Assembly (NCBI GenBank): GCA_037953625.1
Contig: CM075650.1
Location: forward strand, 8,372,501 to 8,436,500
DNA from: Crotalaria pallida
Lineage: Eukaryota; Streptophyta; Magnoliopsida; Fabales; Fabaceae
Direction: 5' to 3'
Length of the DNA stretch: 64,000 nt
Part shown: positions 1 to 13,008 of the stretch, piece by piece
Numbering within the stretch: position 1 is the first letter of the stretch
Layout: each line of letters starts with the position of its first letter
The notes under the pieces: model-generated
Seen by the model: only the letters and a program-made list of their open reading frames with translations
Databases searched by the model: none
What the model was told of the DNA's origin: nothing
Made by a program: the position numbers and the translations under genes

Positions 1-641
1 ACCCCAAATACTCTCGTTTAAATAAAGGTCAGATGCATGAAAAAATTCACACACCCTTCGTTTAATTTAGGTACCAGTATAATAAATTAAGATAGTTGTT
101 TTTGAATGAGTAAAACACCAAACACAAAATTAAATATCAATTAGAAGAGTTTCTACTTTGATTTTCACTTTGATCCTAAAATCATAACTAGGTCGTTTTT
201 ATCAGATCTTGTAACCAAAGAAATAAAATATAACTCCCCCTAATATTTCCAACCCTTCAATTTTATTTTATTTTTTGCTAATTAATATAACTCATGATAT
301 TTAATCAGAAAAATAAAATAGACATTCCATTGATCTCTAGGAATAAGCATCAAATAATAAAAATAGATGAAATGAGATTCATCATAAATAGTAACTAAAT
401 ATCTAAGAAATTGAAGAATTATGATGGAAAAGTTGAGAGGCTGGTTACCTTGAAACCATATGTTTCCACCGAAATTGGGATAAGGAGGAGTGATTTCATA
501 GAGAGAAAAAGAAGTTGTTGCAATGGAGTGGCGTTAGTGATTTTTCGGGGTAAACAGAGTGGTTGGGAGATGTATCATATTTATTTTTGTTGCAAAAGTT
601 AATGAATATCTAATTACAAATTCTAGGAGAAGCAAAAATAT
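1..641. other. AT-rich intergenic sequence
   Basis: I see no gene, RNA or bounded repeat here. A 63-codon open frame at 411-602 has no recognisable motif and looks like chance. Confidence 0.6.
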
Positions 642-895
642 ACTCCCTCCGTCCCTTAATATAAGACATCATTATGGTAGAATTGGTGTCCCTTTTTATA
701 AGTCGTTTTAGAATATCTAGGTAATATTAAAGAGTTTATTCCAAATACACTCCTCATAATTGCATAGGGGTGATAGGATAATAATTACAATAGAGAGAGA
801 AATGAATAAAATTGTAAAGTTTTAAATAGGGGTAACCTTGGAATGACAACATATTTTTTTGATAAATTTGAGAGTAATAATTATTTTTCTTAATC
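642..895. mobile_element. Stowaway-like MITE, one arm
   Basis: The segment starts with CTCCCTCCGTCCC after a TA dinucleotide. That is the terminal motif shared by several better-preserved MITEs in this window (25588, 29891, 37552). I do not find the matching inverted end, so the right boundary is a guess. The Helitron helicase remnant starts just downstream. Confidence 0.5.
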
Positions 896-905
896 TACGT
901 GAATT

Positions 906-1470
906 AGGTAGAAGTGACTTATGTTAAGGGACAGAATAAGTATTTCAAATCAGATGAGAAAGGTACTAGGAAATCTGAACTAGATGCAATTTCTCTTGAA
1001 ATCTTGAATGGAATAAACTATTCTAAACTACCACCATATAAATTAACATTGAAAGAAGGAGTTCTCGTCATGTTATTGAAGAATGTGGACCAATCAAATA
1101 GTCTGTGTAACGGAACTAGGATGCAAATAAGAATAGTGAGAAATCTTGTACTTCAATGTCTCATCCTAACCCGAAATAAAGTCGGTGAATAGTTTTTATA
1201 CTTAGAATGACAATGGTTTCAAGCAATGAAACACTCCTAATTAAGTTTCGAAGAAGAGAGTTTCTAGTAGTTCTATCATTCGCTGTGACAATAACAAGTC
1301 CCAATGCCAAATGCTATATAAAGTTGGTTTGTATCTACCAAGGCCAATTTTCACTTATGAACAATTATATGTGACACTAAGAGTCATATGTAAAGCATGA
1401 TTGAGAATATTCTTAGAAAATCATGAATATATCGTTGAGAATTGCATTATCAATGTAGCTTTTTGGTGTA
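906..1470 (+). pseudogene. Helitron PIF1-like helicase, C-terminal fragment
   Basis: This is a remnant of the PIF1/RecD-type DNA helicase that Helitron rolling-circle transposons encode. The first open stretch (about 914-1192) reads KLPPYKLTLKEGVLVMLLKN followed by DQSNSLCNGTRM, matching the conserved LPPHxLxLKxGxPVMLLRN and GLCNGTR blocks. At about 1195 the reading shifts by one base and continues with VFILRMTMV and KFRRREF, matching VFIPRM and FKFxRRQFP. A second shift near 1315 leads into VGLYLPRPIFTYEQLYV, close to the conserved LPRPVFTHGQLYVALSRV. At least two frameshifts and several stops make it non-functional. The Rep domain and the N-terminal helicase motifs are absent. I am confident of the family but not of the exact ends. 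Confidence 0.85.
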
Positions 1471-2062
1471 CACCAAGAGTATCCTCTAAATGACAACTTC
1501 AGACTAATACCCTTCGAGGCGTAGAGATCACCGAAGTGAGTTTTGCCTCTACCAACAAAGCATTTTCCATACCCATGGCAGAGATCGAACTATCAATGTA
1601 GTTTATCAATAAAATTTTGCAAATGTAAATGAAATTGATTCAATTTAATTATTGACAATTCTCATAAAAATAAAATTATGCAGTTCATTTAAAATTGTCT
1701 ATTGAATATTTTAGTTTAAAATATTTATTATGTGTAATGGGATGTTATCGAATATATTTGTTCATTCCCTGCATCGCATGAACAATCTAAACTAATAGGA
1801 AGTATAAAGAGAAGAAGTAATATAAAAGAAGAAATAAATAATTTATGGTGTAATTTGAAAGGAAAAAAAATAGTATAAATAAAAGTTTAAGTAAAAAGTT
1901 GTTTAAATATAAATAAATGTTTTTTTATTAATTGAGCCATAGTTCAAAATAAACTTAATTTCCCCTACCTTGTTCCCGTAACAAAAAATTTGTCTTAAAA
2001 AAATGTGAAAGTTATTTTATACTGTAATATATATTTATCTCTCCCCCTCTCTCTTTCTCTAT

Positions 2063-2068
<6 letters not shown>
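1471..2068. other. AT-rich sequence without gene
   Basis: No coding signal. A stretch at about 1500-1600 ends in a sequence resembling the complement of a tRNA box B and could be a SINE relic, but box A is not recognisable. Confidence 0.5.

Positions 2069-2113
<45 letters not shown>
2069..2113. repeat. (AT)n microsatellite
   Basis: An uninterrupted alternating AT tract of about 45 bp. Confidence 0.95.
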
Positions 2114-2116
<3 letters not shown>

Positions 2117-2176
2117 AACACAAAACAGTAACAGTAAATAAATCTCTTTTTTAAGACGAAAGAGAGAGATGAATAT

Positions 2177-2725
2177 TAGGGGTGTAAGTGGTCCGGTCCC
2201 GGACCGCGAGACCGGTCAGATCGGACCGGACCAGACCAAAAAATACGGTCCGGTCTGATCTCGCGGTCTGGTCCGGTCTGAAAATATCTGGACCGATCTA
2301 CCATTGGTCCGGTCCGCGGTCTGGAAAATTTTTGGACCGCCAAGACCGGACCGGACCGATAGCTGAAATATATATATATATAAAAAAAATAAAAATAAAA
2401 AACTCACACAACCTAAATTATTGTATGCTGTCCAGTGGGAAAAAAGGATGGAAATATTATGTTTGATGCTTAAAAGCCTAAATTATTGTATGCTGTCCAG
2501 GATATCCAGTGGGAAAAAAAAAGAAGAAGAAAAAAACAGGTTTTTTATTTTTTTTATTATTGTGGTCTAAATAGACCGGACCGGACCGGACCGGACCGTT
2601 CGGACCGGTCCGGTCTTTACAGATGAATAACGTCAGGACCGGACCGGACCAGACCACACTAATTTAAACGGTCCGGTCCCTGAAGTCCATGAAAGACCGG
2701 ACCGGACCGGACCGTTACACCCCTA
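2177..2725. mobile_element. Non-autonomous hAT element, 549 bp, with GGACC arrays
   Basis: The terminal inverted repeats are TAGGGGTGTAA at the left and TTACACCCCTA at the right. They are flanked by a perfect 8-bp target duplication, ATGAATAT, at 2169-2176 and 2726-2733. TIR sequence and TSD length both fit the hAT superfamily. Both arms are filled with tandem CCGGA/GGTCC units, making sharp GC islands in an AT-rich background, and the centre is AT-rich. It has no transposase. The open frames on both strands at 2188-2466 are simply the repeat arrays read through. Confidence 0.92.
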
Positions 2726-2733
2726 ATGAATAT

Positions 2734-3147
2734 GATTGATGGCAATTTGACATCTTTATGATCACACATCTCATGTGAAAAATAATAAACAGCACAGAGC
2801 AAAAGAAAGTGTCTTCTTCTGCATTAATAAGATATATTAACACCCGTTTCATTATTACTTGCATCTAGTTTTTACAATTTTTGGATATTTATTTATCAAT
2901 ATTACTCTTGTATTAATACTACTTACACTCATATATCTAATACTCACACCTCAATCCTATTCCTAAAAACCTTCAATCATCAGTATTCATAGCCATCACC
3001 TTCAACTTCTCATCCTCAACGCATATAATCATCTTCAACCTCTCATCTTTCTCATTCAATTTCATAAAAATTAATTAATGTCCCACAAAAAATAATAAAT
3101 ACATAGAATTAATTTTGTGAATAAGGTTTAGTTTGATTCTTTTAAAA
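2734..3147. other. AT-rich spacer
   Basis: Sequence between the hAT element and the copia solo LTR. I see no feature in it. Confidence 0.5.
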
Positions 3148-3675
3148 AATATCGTTGAATCAAAGAGATTTTGATGAAGACAAATAAATCATGAGATATG
3201 TTCTCGGCCAAGGTTTTGATAAAGACAAATTTATCAGCTCGGTATGCTATGAAGTATCTCGGATCTCGGCCAAGTTAATCAAATCAGCTCAGTGTGTTGA
3301 TCTCTGATCTCGGCCATCGACGGAGACAAATGGATCCGATCACTGTGATGTCGAAGTCAAAATTCCTAGATGCGCTTGGTGTTCACGCTCGAAAGGCTAA
3401 AGATCGGATTGTTGTGTTGATGAAGTCGAAGCAGCTCAGGCGTGCTTGGAAGTGATCAATCCGAGCTCTCGCTCTCAGTGCAAAGCAGTCGGCGAAAGAT
3501 CAGCTCGGCCAACTAAGATCAGATACGCCATTCAAGTCCCCAAGCTCGAACAAATGCCAAGCTCGAACAGATGTCAAGCTCGGCAATACTGTTCATCTTC
3601 TTCAACAATCAGCAGTACGGCGCCACTAGCATCTCTTCATTTTTGTATTGGCTTTACCGTACTGAGTGTGGCTGG

Positions 3676-6600
3676 TGTAACACCCCAATTTGGACATAGA
3701 ATTTTCACTAAAAATTTGCGCCATTTTTTTTTTATACATTATCTAAGTCGATTCGGTTGAATTCTTTTACCAAAAAGATCTTCATAAATACAATTTAATT
3801 TATTTGGTTTACAAAAATGTTTTGGTACTTAGACTTGCGTCATAAAATTCTATTCCCAAAAAGAGATGTTAACATCCAACACATTTCCAAAAACTCATTT
3901 TCTCAATGTCATATTTAGTCGATGGTTAACTTGCGGAAAAATAGTTTAATTACTTTATGAACATGATATATAACAAAGAAACTTCTTTTATTTCATTTAA
4001 ATTAATCCATATTACAACTGGGGTTACATTCGGGATAGAGTAATCATGTCCTACCCATCCAAAGATGGAATACAAAATAAGACTATCCCATACTACTAGT
4101 CTTCATCAATCTTCCGCTACACTGTCTGAAATATTCCTTGATTGCTGCTTTTGCTTCCTCCTCATATATACGTCATCTCGTGATCCTCTTCCGACTTGAG
4201 CAACCGCTACTCGAGATAGTACATGATCTGTCATCTGTGAACATTGTTACCCAATGTCCACAGGAAAGGGAAATAGAGAGAGTAAGCACTTCCGAACGAT
4301 ATGATCGTCGACGGCGCGGGCTTACAATAGGGGAATATTAAGATCATGCAAGCATATCATAGCGTACATCATTATTATCATTACCTTATTCCATTTAATA
4401 CCATAAAGTCCTTTCCAAAAAGGGTATACCTCATAACTGTTATAATTAATTATCTTTAAGCTCTAAGTTTTATTATCGTAACCACCGGAAATTTGTGAAG
4501 GGGTCCACCACTGAGGCTCAAGGGTTTGGTAGCACACACGTTACATCTCCTCCATCATTCCAACCACATCCTAGTTCGGAAAGCAGATGGGACGCACAGG
4601 AACCCTAACCATGCTGGCATCGAATGTCGAAGGGTACGCACCAAAAGTATCCAACAACCGAAGTAAAATCATTTCATCAATACAGTTCCAAAAATACAGC
4701 GACATCTAGCCCCATTCGGGTTCCCTCTCACCATCTAAGATTTGCTCAAGGGGGCGACAGCGCTATCTCTAGTTGATCGTGCAGTTCTTCGCTACGACGT
4801 TGCCTACCACCGAAAGGTAAGTTCTTGTAGTCTTGTCCCGCCTAGAGAAGCACTCGAGGCTTCTTGACGTTCAACGTCCTTGCCCTCCCCTATCGCAATC
4901 ACCACTTGAAAGTACACCAGCCTCCAAGTATTCGGTATCTTTCCTCTCCACTACTTCACTCTCAACGCGTAGGTTTAGGAGAGGGGTTCCTAAGTCTTTT
5001 AAGTCTTTTAAGTCTTTTCTTAAACCTAAGTTTTGGTCGACCCATTCTAAGCCTTGCTTCTAACGGGCCTCGACCTCTAAGGGAAACATCAAACATCCTT
5101 CTACAGTACAGTGGATTCCACAAGACTTAGACCACGGCACAGTCATCCACGTGGCCAGTCACTTAAAGGGGATATTTAGTAAAGTTATTTTGTGCCGATT
5201 GCACCATCACTGTACACTAATATCGCTTTCGCAATTCCACATTATTCTTTAACCAGTCTTATATTTCATAATAATATTTCCAAGATATGCCAAATCCTTC
5301 TCATAGAACGACCGGTCGATAAACACAAAGAACTCTTTTTATAGGAACCACCGAACATTAATTTTTCTTTCCATAAGATAAACCGTTATTTCCAAAATAT
5401 AATATACAATACAAAAATATACAACATGGCATAAATAATTAGCAACTGACATACAATAAATATCGAGGAATCGTGTTTTTCGTATAAACGGCAGGGATAC
5501 ACACTCAATTGCCGTTTTACTACTCGACCGATAGATTCCTAGTTCCGACTTTTGAGATGATACGGAACGTCCTAATATTACCCTACATGCCACTATGTCT
5601 TAAGAAGGCTTCTCTCTCACCTTGAGTTGAAGCTACAATTTAGTGTCCTCCTGAGTTGAAGTCACGTCACCCGAATCCGAACAATTTGAAAGTCTTTACC
5701 AAATAATATTTACAAATAATTCCATAAATAACTACTCAGCTCCAATTAAGCAAACCACAAGATACATATCCTTAACAACAATTTTCTTTATCACTTTTAG
5801 GAAATCCAAAAGACTTGAACCAAAAACTTCCAATACTTAAAATAAATCATACTTTACAAAATCAAAACCTTTAAAACGTCAATGGAAATTTTTAGAACTA
5901 ATTATTAAATCAAAAGAGATTATTAACTCAAAAACGATAACAACAGCTACCACTCCAGGATTAACATAAGCCATTTAAAACAAATAACTTAAACCTGATG
6001 CAACCTTTTTAATCATTTGGACAGCCAAGAAACACATTTTTAAAATCAATACAAACACTTAACACATCAACAATCATTCTAAATTATGAACTCATTCACT
6101 TATCAAGTCAAAACAAGTTCTATTTTAAATATCATGCAACTATATAAAAAATCTTCCCTGGACAGCAGCAGGAAATAAAGTTGCATTACTTCACAGTTAC
6201 CCAAAAATTCATTCTTTTCAATTTCCTACTAAAAGGTTCACCTCCAAATTCTAAAAATGAAATTAAGCTTAAGAAAATAATATTTTTCCATACTTATTCA
6301 ATTATGGGCAGCACTTAAATTATTTCAATCCACTTTAAATCCTATAGACATACTACTAAGGTCAATATAAAACAAATCTGGACAGCCACTCAAACAAATT
6401 GCACTTACTCACAATTTTCATCAAATTAAAGTTCTAACCTCTATTTTCAAAGAACTAAGAATTATAACTCAAAATACTTATAACTTACAGAAATAGTTAC
6501 ATATAGATTATTTAGAGAAGTATAGTATCAATCAGACAACAATATTCACAGCATGCATTTACTTATCTAGTGAAGTACTATAACTTGCCTAAAGACTCTA

Positions 6601-9600
6601 AACATTATATTTTTACATCAGGATACAACCCACTTCTTATTTACTAAATTCAAACAATATGATAACCATACCCAAACATACACACATACATTAAAATCAT
6701 TTTTATAATTACTTAAATCAATTTATCAAATTTAGACAGTATACAATACAAACTCAAAATCACTTTTACCAGACATTCCACATACAAGCACCAGTAAGAC
6801 AACAATTTAGTAAACAACTAGAACATTAAGGCATACATTTACAAAGTCACTTTTATATTTCCTTTTTAACTCTATCTATAAAAAGTCTTAGCATAAAATT
6901 CACATATTGATTTAATCTAAAACAATTTCTATCATTGATGCAACTAATTTAGAATTTTGGACAGCATACATATTCTAACTTAAAAATTCATTTTCTCTTA
7001 AACAGAAAATCGAAAACACATGCCGTTTCTTCCTAAATTCTTATTACAACTTCTACTATAATAAAATGACTAAATTAAAACAAAATAAAATAGTTGCATC
7101 TGCTGTATAGCCACAGAAAAGTTGCATCAATTCAATTAAGGTTCAAGCAAACAATCCAAAACAATTCAGATACAATTCCTACTTATGCTACAACTTTAAA
7201 AATACTAATATATTTAAAATAAAATATCACTTTTTCATGCATCCTAAATTTCTAGACAGCAACTAAATATTTTCATAAGATCAAGCAATTAATCAAAACA
7301 CTGATTTCTATTGATTTCTATATCATATTTGCACATACAAACAAGGTATCACTAACATTCTCCAAAAATAGTCTTTTGGGATCTTAAATAAATAAATTTT
7401 TCAGATTTTAAAAATAAATTCCTAGAATAAAAATGAAACTTTCAAAATTAGTCTTTTCCATATAAACATATAATATATTCTATAAACATACTAAAGCAAT
7501 CATCAAATCAATTAGAAAAATTCAATAAAATTTAATTTCTTTTCCTAACAAAATTTCGACTAGCATGTATATAAAATTAGAAAAATATTTTCATTTCCTA
7601 AAGCATCCTTATAATATAATTACATCATTACATATACTAAGAACAATACAAGAGATCAAATTCTTAGCAAAATATAAAATAAACTTCTTTTTAGAAAATA
7701 ATTCTTTTTTTTTTCCAGCAAATAACATTTACAAATATATAAATCACATACTCATATAATTAATCAAAAGAATACATGTTCTTATAGGTTTATAACAACT
7801 ACCATATTTCCTATTCCTTTTAAACAATCAAATATAATTTAACTACCAATCATACAACAAATAAATTACAAAAATTATTTAAAATATCATCATAGACCTT
7901 ACGGTCCAAAATAATTTTTTTTTTCCAGAAAATTTATTTTTTATTTATTCAATTACTCATTGTTCTTAAACTTAAATCCAGACAGCAGAAAATCCAATAA
8001 AATCAGATAGTAACAACTACATAAAAATAAATTTCATGACATATGATTCCATATACTTTATTTGCATCAAAATTTTCCAGAATATTATTTTATTTCTAAA
8101 AATCATTTTTAATTCCTTTCATCAGTTTCATTTCTTTCTTTAAGAAATTACTTATTCTTTTGAAGATTAACCAAAACTCAAGCACACATGAAATACAACA
8201 TATAATATCATCTAATCATATATATACATACATATATGTCACACGCCCAAAATAAAGAAAATAAAATAAAAAATCCTTTTTAATTCCTTTTTAAATTTTC
8301 TATTCCCTTTATAAATCAACAATACAAATACACATACCAAAACACACAAATAAATCTTCAATCTTTTTACTATACATACCACGGTTCATACATATATACA
8401 GATACCAGAGATTAAAATTTTTCTATTTATCATTTACTCATTGATTATTATTTCTTAATACAAAGACATAAAACAATGAAAAGAAGAATACCAAATTATT
8501 TAATCTTACAAACTTTTTTCCAAAATTCATATGTTCTAAGAAACAAAATAAACCCAGAAAAATAAATTAATCAATCTCATCAGAATATTTAGTCATCTTA
8601 AGAATTTTAAGAAAAGGGGAGATAAATCCCTTTAAACACTCTTTTTGGTGTCCCTTTTCTCATTCTCATTTCATATGACTTAAGAACAATTTCATATATT
8701 CAAAAGTAACTTAAAAATGAAAATAAAAATTTAGAACTTAGCTATAGAAGAAATTGAGAAGGCTTAAACAAAAATATAAGCAAAATAACTTAAAAATAGC
8801 TTAATCAAATAAGTGATTTTGGGTTACCTCTACTCCTTAAGCCTTTTAGAAAACTTCAAGCAACCAAGCAAATTCTCCTTCCTCCCTCCTAGCTTACACG
8901 TCCCTCTCTCTCTTTTTCTCTCTTAGAATTTTATTTTTTTTCTCATGTAAAACTATCAAGTGTTAGTGTGTGAAAGATGTGGAACTAAGGCTCTCTATTT
9001 ATAGGTGTTTGGAGATGCATTTCCCTTCATTTTCAGACCTAAATTTCGTGCCCCCTTCATCAAGCTTCATTCAAAAATTTTCAAACACTACTTGGAACAT
9101 GAACTAGCATTAAATGGGATTTTGTTGATTCCTAAAGCATTTTAATTCATGGATTATTCTCACAAACTTCAGAACTATTCTTCCCCTCTTTCCACACTAA
9201 TTTTGGACTGTGCATAATATTAGAAATAGGAGAGAAAAATTCTCATTGGTTCATTGTGGAGGTGCCTACATAATTACCCAATCACTTAATTATTTAAAAT
9301 TAGATTTTCTACCTACTGTACAAAAATTTTCGCAAACAGTAAAATAAAAATTTTATTTTTACATATTAAGATTCTACATTTCAATATGATCATTTTCATA
9401 AAAAGTTTGTAATTTTTGGACCTACGGTTTGAAAGTTATGAATTTTTGAAGTCCTAAGGTCATTTCCTTCAAAAATACACTTTCTAAGCTTTCAAATAAT
9501 TTAAAAATAATAAAAATACGAAAATACACTTAATTTGAATAATAGTACCCTATACAACTTCAGAAATGTATTTTCATTTTCCAAAATAAAATATTCTTTA

Positions 9601-10067
9601 GTCAAAAGGTTATTAAATGCATTAAAACCATACTTTGATTCTTAAAACTCAAAAATTCGTTCACTACTGTAGCAGTGATAAAATTTCGAAAACTCAAAAA
9701 TAAAAATCAAAGCTTTACATTTTCATAATCTAGATTTCGATACGATCGTTTTGACATATCATTTGTAATTTTTCGACGTACGGTTGAAGAGATATGGATT
9801 TCTAAAGATAGGATACTCTAATCCATCAAAAATCATTTCATCTTTTAAAATCATTTAAATCAAATACTTTACCTTAAAAATATTTCATTTAAATAGGCTA
9901 GGGAAAACATTGGTATATAATATATATACCTATACATGTTACGTGTATACATATATATTTTCATATATATATATTTTTTATATAAACCCAGGTATCAAAA
10001 TCAAGCATAATTTCCTAATTTTAATTATAAAATCACAAATAAATTGGGTAAAATTGTGGGTCTCACA
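3676..10067 (-). mobile_element. 6.39-kb TG..CA element (probable giant solo LTR) nested in the copia LTR
   Basis: A perfect 5-bp target duplication GCTGG (3671-3675 and 10068-10072) bounds a unit that on the minus strand runs TGTGAGACCC...GGGTGTTACA. Minus-strand promoter architecture (CCTATAAATAG about 1.06 kb in, then a CT/GA-rich leader) suggests an LTR read from the right. I find no second LTR copy and no gag, protease, RT or integrase, so it is either a solo LTR of a long-LTR Ty3/gypsy lineage or a large non-coding LTR element. Most of it (5700-8800) is very AT-rich with a recurring GGACAGC motif. Confidence 0.75.
8996..9003 (-). promoter_or_regulatory. TATA box of the nested 6.4-kb LTR element
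   Basis: TATAAATA on the minus strand, followed downstream by a purine/pyrimidine-rich leader at about 8870-8930. The position, about 1 kb inside the TG end, is typical of a U3/R boundary. Confidence 0.55.
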
Positions 10068-11341
10068 GCTGGCGACTTTGTTTTTATCTCAAAGCGCCTA
10101 TCTGTCGCCAAGTTTGAATATCAAATTGGATTTTTAAATCAACAGTGAAAAGGGACAGATTGGAACGTTGCTGTAACTTGGAAAATATCTGGGTATATTT
10201 GTTGAAAGGACAAGACGTGTCCCAAGATATTTTATCCTTTTTCGTACCTCCTGTGTGCTGGAAATTAGTATAAAAGGCGTGGCTTTTCTTCTCCAAAAAT
10301 AGAGAACAGAGTAGAACATCATACACACATACAGTGAAGCAAAAAGAGAAAGAAGAAAAGAAAAAAACGCAGAATCAGAGAACGATAAAGAGCTAGAGAG
10401 AGAAACTGTTGCATCTTTGAAAAACAAGCTCAAATCGATTCTCTGCACATCCTTTCTTAACCGTTACTCATATGTTCTTCAAATTTTCAGAATCATACTC
10501 ATTTGAGTTTCGGGTTGGAGCCATAATTATTTATTCATTCAATCTATGCTGTAAACAAGTCTTGAGAGGTTCTCAAGCAGTGGAAGTCTTGGAAGGTTTC
10601 CAAGCACAAGTCGAAGAGGATCTTCGCCCGGTGGAGCTACTTGAAGGTTTCAAGGAGGCTTGGAAGAGGTTCTGCCTACGGAAATCAAATTGGGGTAGAA
10701 TCCAAGAGTTTGGTACTCTCTTGGAAGGGATAGGTTGAGTGAGGTTCATTCAATAATCCTTTGTAATTCTAACAATTTGATTTTGATAAAAGGCTCCCCA
10801 AAAGGTATTAGGGGGGACTGGACGTAGCTCACAAGGTTTATGAGTGAACCAGTATAAAAATCTCGCTGTCTCTTTATCTTCTTTACCGCTTTCAGCTTAT
10901 ATTCCGAGCACTTGTAATCATTTAGTTTAACTTCTGTTTGCTCGAATATTGCTTGCTGCAATCCGCTACAAAACTGAACTTTGTGTGTGCAGCTCGGATA
11001 ATCGGTGGTCGGCTTAGATAACCGATTATCAGATTCTGCTCGGCCCAAAGTCAGCCTTTTTATTTTTAACCGCAAGCATTATATGACCGAATTCAATTTT
11101 ATCCGAAAAATTGGTACTATCGCTTCCAACTACTATTCACCCCCCTCTAGCTAGTAGATTGCTAGGCCGCTTGTTGGTTTCCAACAAATATGATGGGAGA
11201 CCCAAAACAAAAAAGATGATCAGGTGTCAATAAAATATCCCTAAGGATTTTAGGTTGTTAATAACGTTAATAAGAGGAGAAGATAAACTACAACTATTAA
11301 AACCTATTTTTCATATTTTAAAAAGTTGAATAAATTTATTT

Positions 11342-11851
11342 GGCTTATTTATGGCTTTGGTCCCTAAAAGTTCAGCGTGTTTTGGTTTTAGTCCCTAAAA
11401 GTTATTTTGACTGTGACTGATCCTTAATTTTTCAAACATTTTGGTTTTTGTCCCATCTATTAAAAAAAATCAATTATTTGTTGACGTGGTTAATGGAAAC
11501 TCACACCAACAGCTACGTGGTGTGAGATAGCCCTAAATAAATATTGTGACATGGATGATTCAGGTCCATAAACGCAAAATTCTGTGTATGAGACCATTTT
11601 GCGTATGGGACCATTTTGTGTCCATGGATCTGTATCATCCACATCATATCAATTATTTGACGTATTCTCACACTATGTGACTGCTGATATGGTGTTTCGC
11701 TAGCCACATCAGCAAATAATAGTTTTTTCATAATGGAGTGGATCAAAACCAAAATGTTTGAAAAATTAAGGACCAGTCGCTGTCAAAATAACTTATATGG
11801 ACTAAAACCAAAACACGCTGAACTTTTAGAGTTCAAAAGCATAAATAAGCC
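11342..11851. mobile_element. Mutator-type miniature element, 510 bp (copy A)
   Basis: Long inverted arms begin GGCTTATTTATG and end CATAAATAAGCC. They are flanked by a perfect 9-bp target duplication AATTTATTT (11333-11341 and 11852-11860), the hallmark of Mutator-like elements. The arms carry phrases such as GTCCCTAAAAGTTCAGC and their complements for about 130 bp. It is non-coding. A sister copy of exactly the same length lies at 33443-33952. Confidence 0.93.
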
Positions 11852-11946
11852 AATTTATTTTATTCTAAAAATGTGTTCAAAACTAAATTTAAGTCCCTTT
11901 AATCAAACATGTTTATTTCAACAATATAGTTTAAAAAAAAACTATT

Positions 11947-12240
11947 CCATCTCTCCCATAAGTTATATCTTTTTAGCTATTTTGTTTTGTCCTATAAGTA
12001 TGTTCTTTTAGAAACTCAATATCATTTATACTTCTTTTTCCATGCATATCCCTACTTATTATATCATCTTTTTCATCATCCATCTTTTCATCTCTCTTCA
12101 ATATAATCTTCATACATTTATTATTACTCTCTCCCCCATTATTAAGTGAGGGAATTTTAGTCTAAATATATCAAATTCTTACATCATTTACTCATTTTTT
12201 AATCTACGTAAAATTTTTATAAAAAGACTTTTCTACTTAT
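11947..12240. mobile_element. Degraded MITE related to the element at 34886
   Basis: Shares long stretches with 34886-35186, including ATCATCTTTTTCATC-like and CTTCAATATAATCTTCATAC tracts in the same order. Its terminal motifs have decayed, so it is an older copy of the same family. Confidence 0.65.
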
Positions 12241-12780
12241 TTAGTTGTTGGTTAAAATTAGGAAAAAAAAATTGATTATATACTGGAAGACGAGTCACTT
12301 GACCCAAGGTATCCTTGAACCCGTCACCTCTTGTATTGGATCTGCCCCTAATGTGTCTTTCTTTTCCCTTTTGTATCAATCATGATTCTGATTCAAGCAT
12401 CTTAATGCAACTTTTTTAAAGTAGCTCTATTTTTTTTATGAATTTTAAAAAATTAAATGAAATCAACTAAAATTTTTAATAAGTATAATATTAGTTTTTT
12501 TTAATATAAATTATAGAAATTGGAGTAGTATTTCATAACCTCTCATATGATAGGGGATATGATGGGGCTAACAAACTAAAGCAATACACTGAGGAAAAAC
12601 ATTAATACGTCAAACCTTTTCTGCTACAAACGTCAAATGACATGAGGCACGTTTCCAATATCCTAATAAAACAAACAATAAATTTCACGTACAATATTTA
12701 TCGTTAAGTTGCATATATTGATGGAACCTTAATAACTACTTAAATTTTATATTTCGTATTTGGCGAAACTATGTTGTCTA
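12241..12780. other. AT-rich upstream region of the tRNA gene
   Basis: No coding signal. A GC-richer patch at 12280-12350 resembles a dispersed-repeat end but has no defined boundary. Confidence 0.5.
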
Positions 12781-12853
12781 GACTCCATGGCCCAATGGAT
12801 AAGGCGCTGGTCTACGGAACCAGAGATTCTGGGTTCGATCCCCAGTGGAGTCG
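12781..12853 (+). tRNA. trnR-ACG: tRNA-Arg (anticodon ACG)
   Basis: This 73-nt gene folds as a standard cloverleaf. The acceptor stem is GACTCCA/TGGAGTC with discriminator G. The D arm is GCCC/AGGC with one mismatch, and the anticodon stem is CTGGT/ACCAG. The loop CTACGGA gives anticodon ACG, expected to be edited to ICG to read CGU/CGC/CGA. The T arm is CTGGG/CCCAG with loop TTCGATC. Internal Pol III promoter boxes A (TGGCCCAATGG) and B (GGGTTCGATCC) are present, and TTTT at 12863-12866 serves as terminator. It has no intron and no encoded CCA, as expected for a plant nuclear gene. It looks functional and sits 156 bp left of the large MULE. Confidence 0.97.
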
Positions 12854-13008
12854 TTTATATAATTTTCATTTTGCACGTTTTAGTATACTAATATTAATAG
12901 GAATATTTTATTGACACCTGATCATCTTTTATTTACACCCAAATTTTTTACAATATTTATACTATATTTTCAAAATTACCCCTACCTCCAAAATTAATTT
13001 TTTTTTCA

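Larger units (their letters stand above)
3153..11186 (+). mobile_element. Ty1/copia-type solo LTR, split by a nested element
   Basis: The flanks carry a 5-bp target duplication AATAT (3148-3152 and 11187-11191). The right end is CCAACA and the left end is CGTTGAATC, that is TGTTG with its first base changed. Removing the insertion at 3676-10067 and its duplicated 5 bp leaves about 1.64 kb, a normal LTR length. There is a TATAAAAGG-like box near 10271 and a purine-rich leader after it. No gag-pol lies inside, so this is a solo LTR left by LTR-LTR recombination. The short open frames at 3446, 10134 and 10472 are LTR sequence, not genes. Confidence 0.85.

Noticed and set aside
1500..1600. Possible SINE or tRNA relic
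   Set aside because: Only a box-B-like piece is visible. Box A and target duplications could not be supported.
2188..2466. Overlapping ORFs of 92 and 63 codons on both strands
   Set aside because: They are read-through of GGACC-type arrays in the hAT element. The peptides are Arg/Ser/Pro repeats in every frame.
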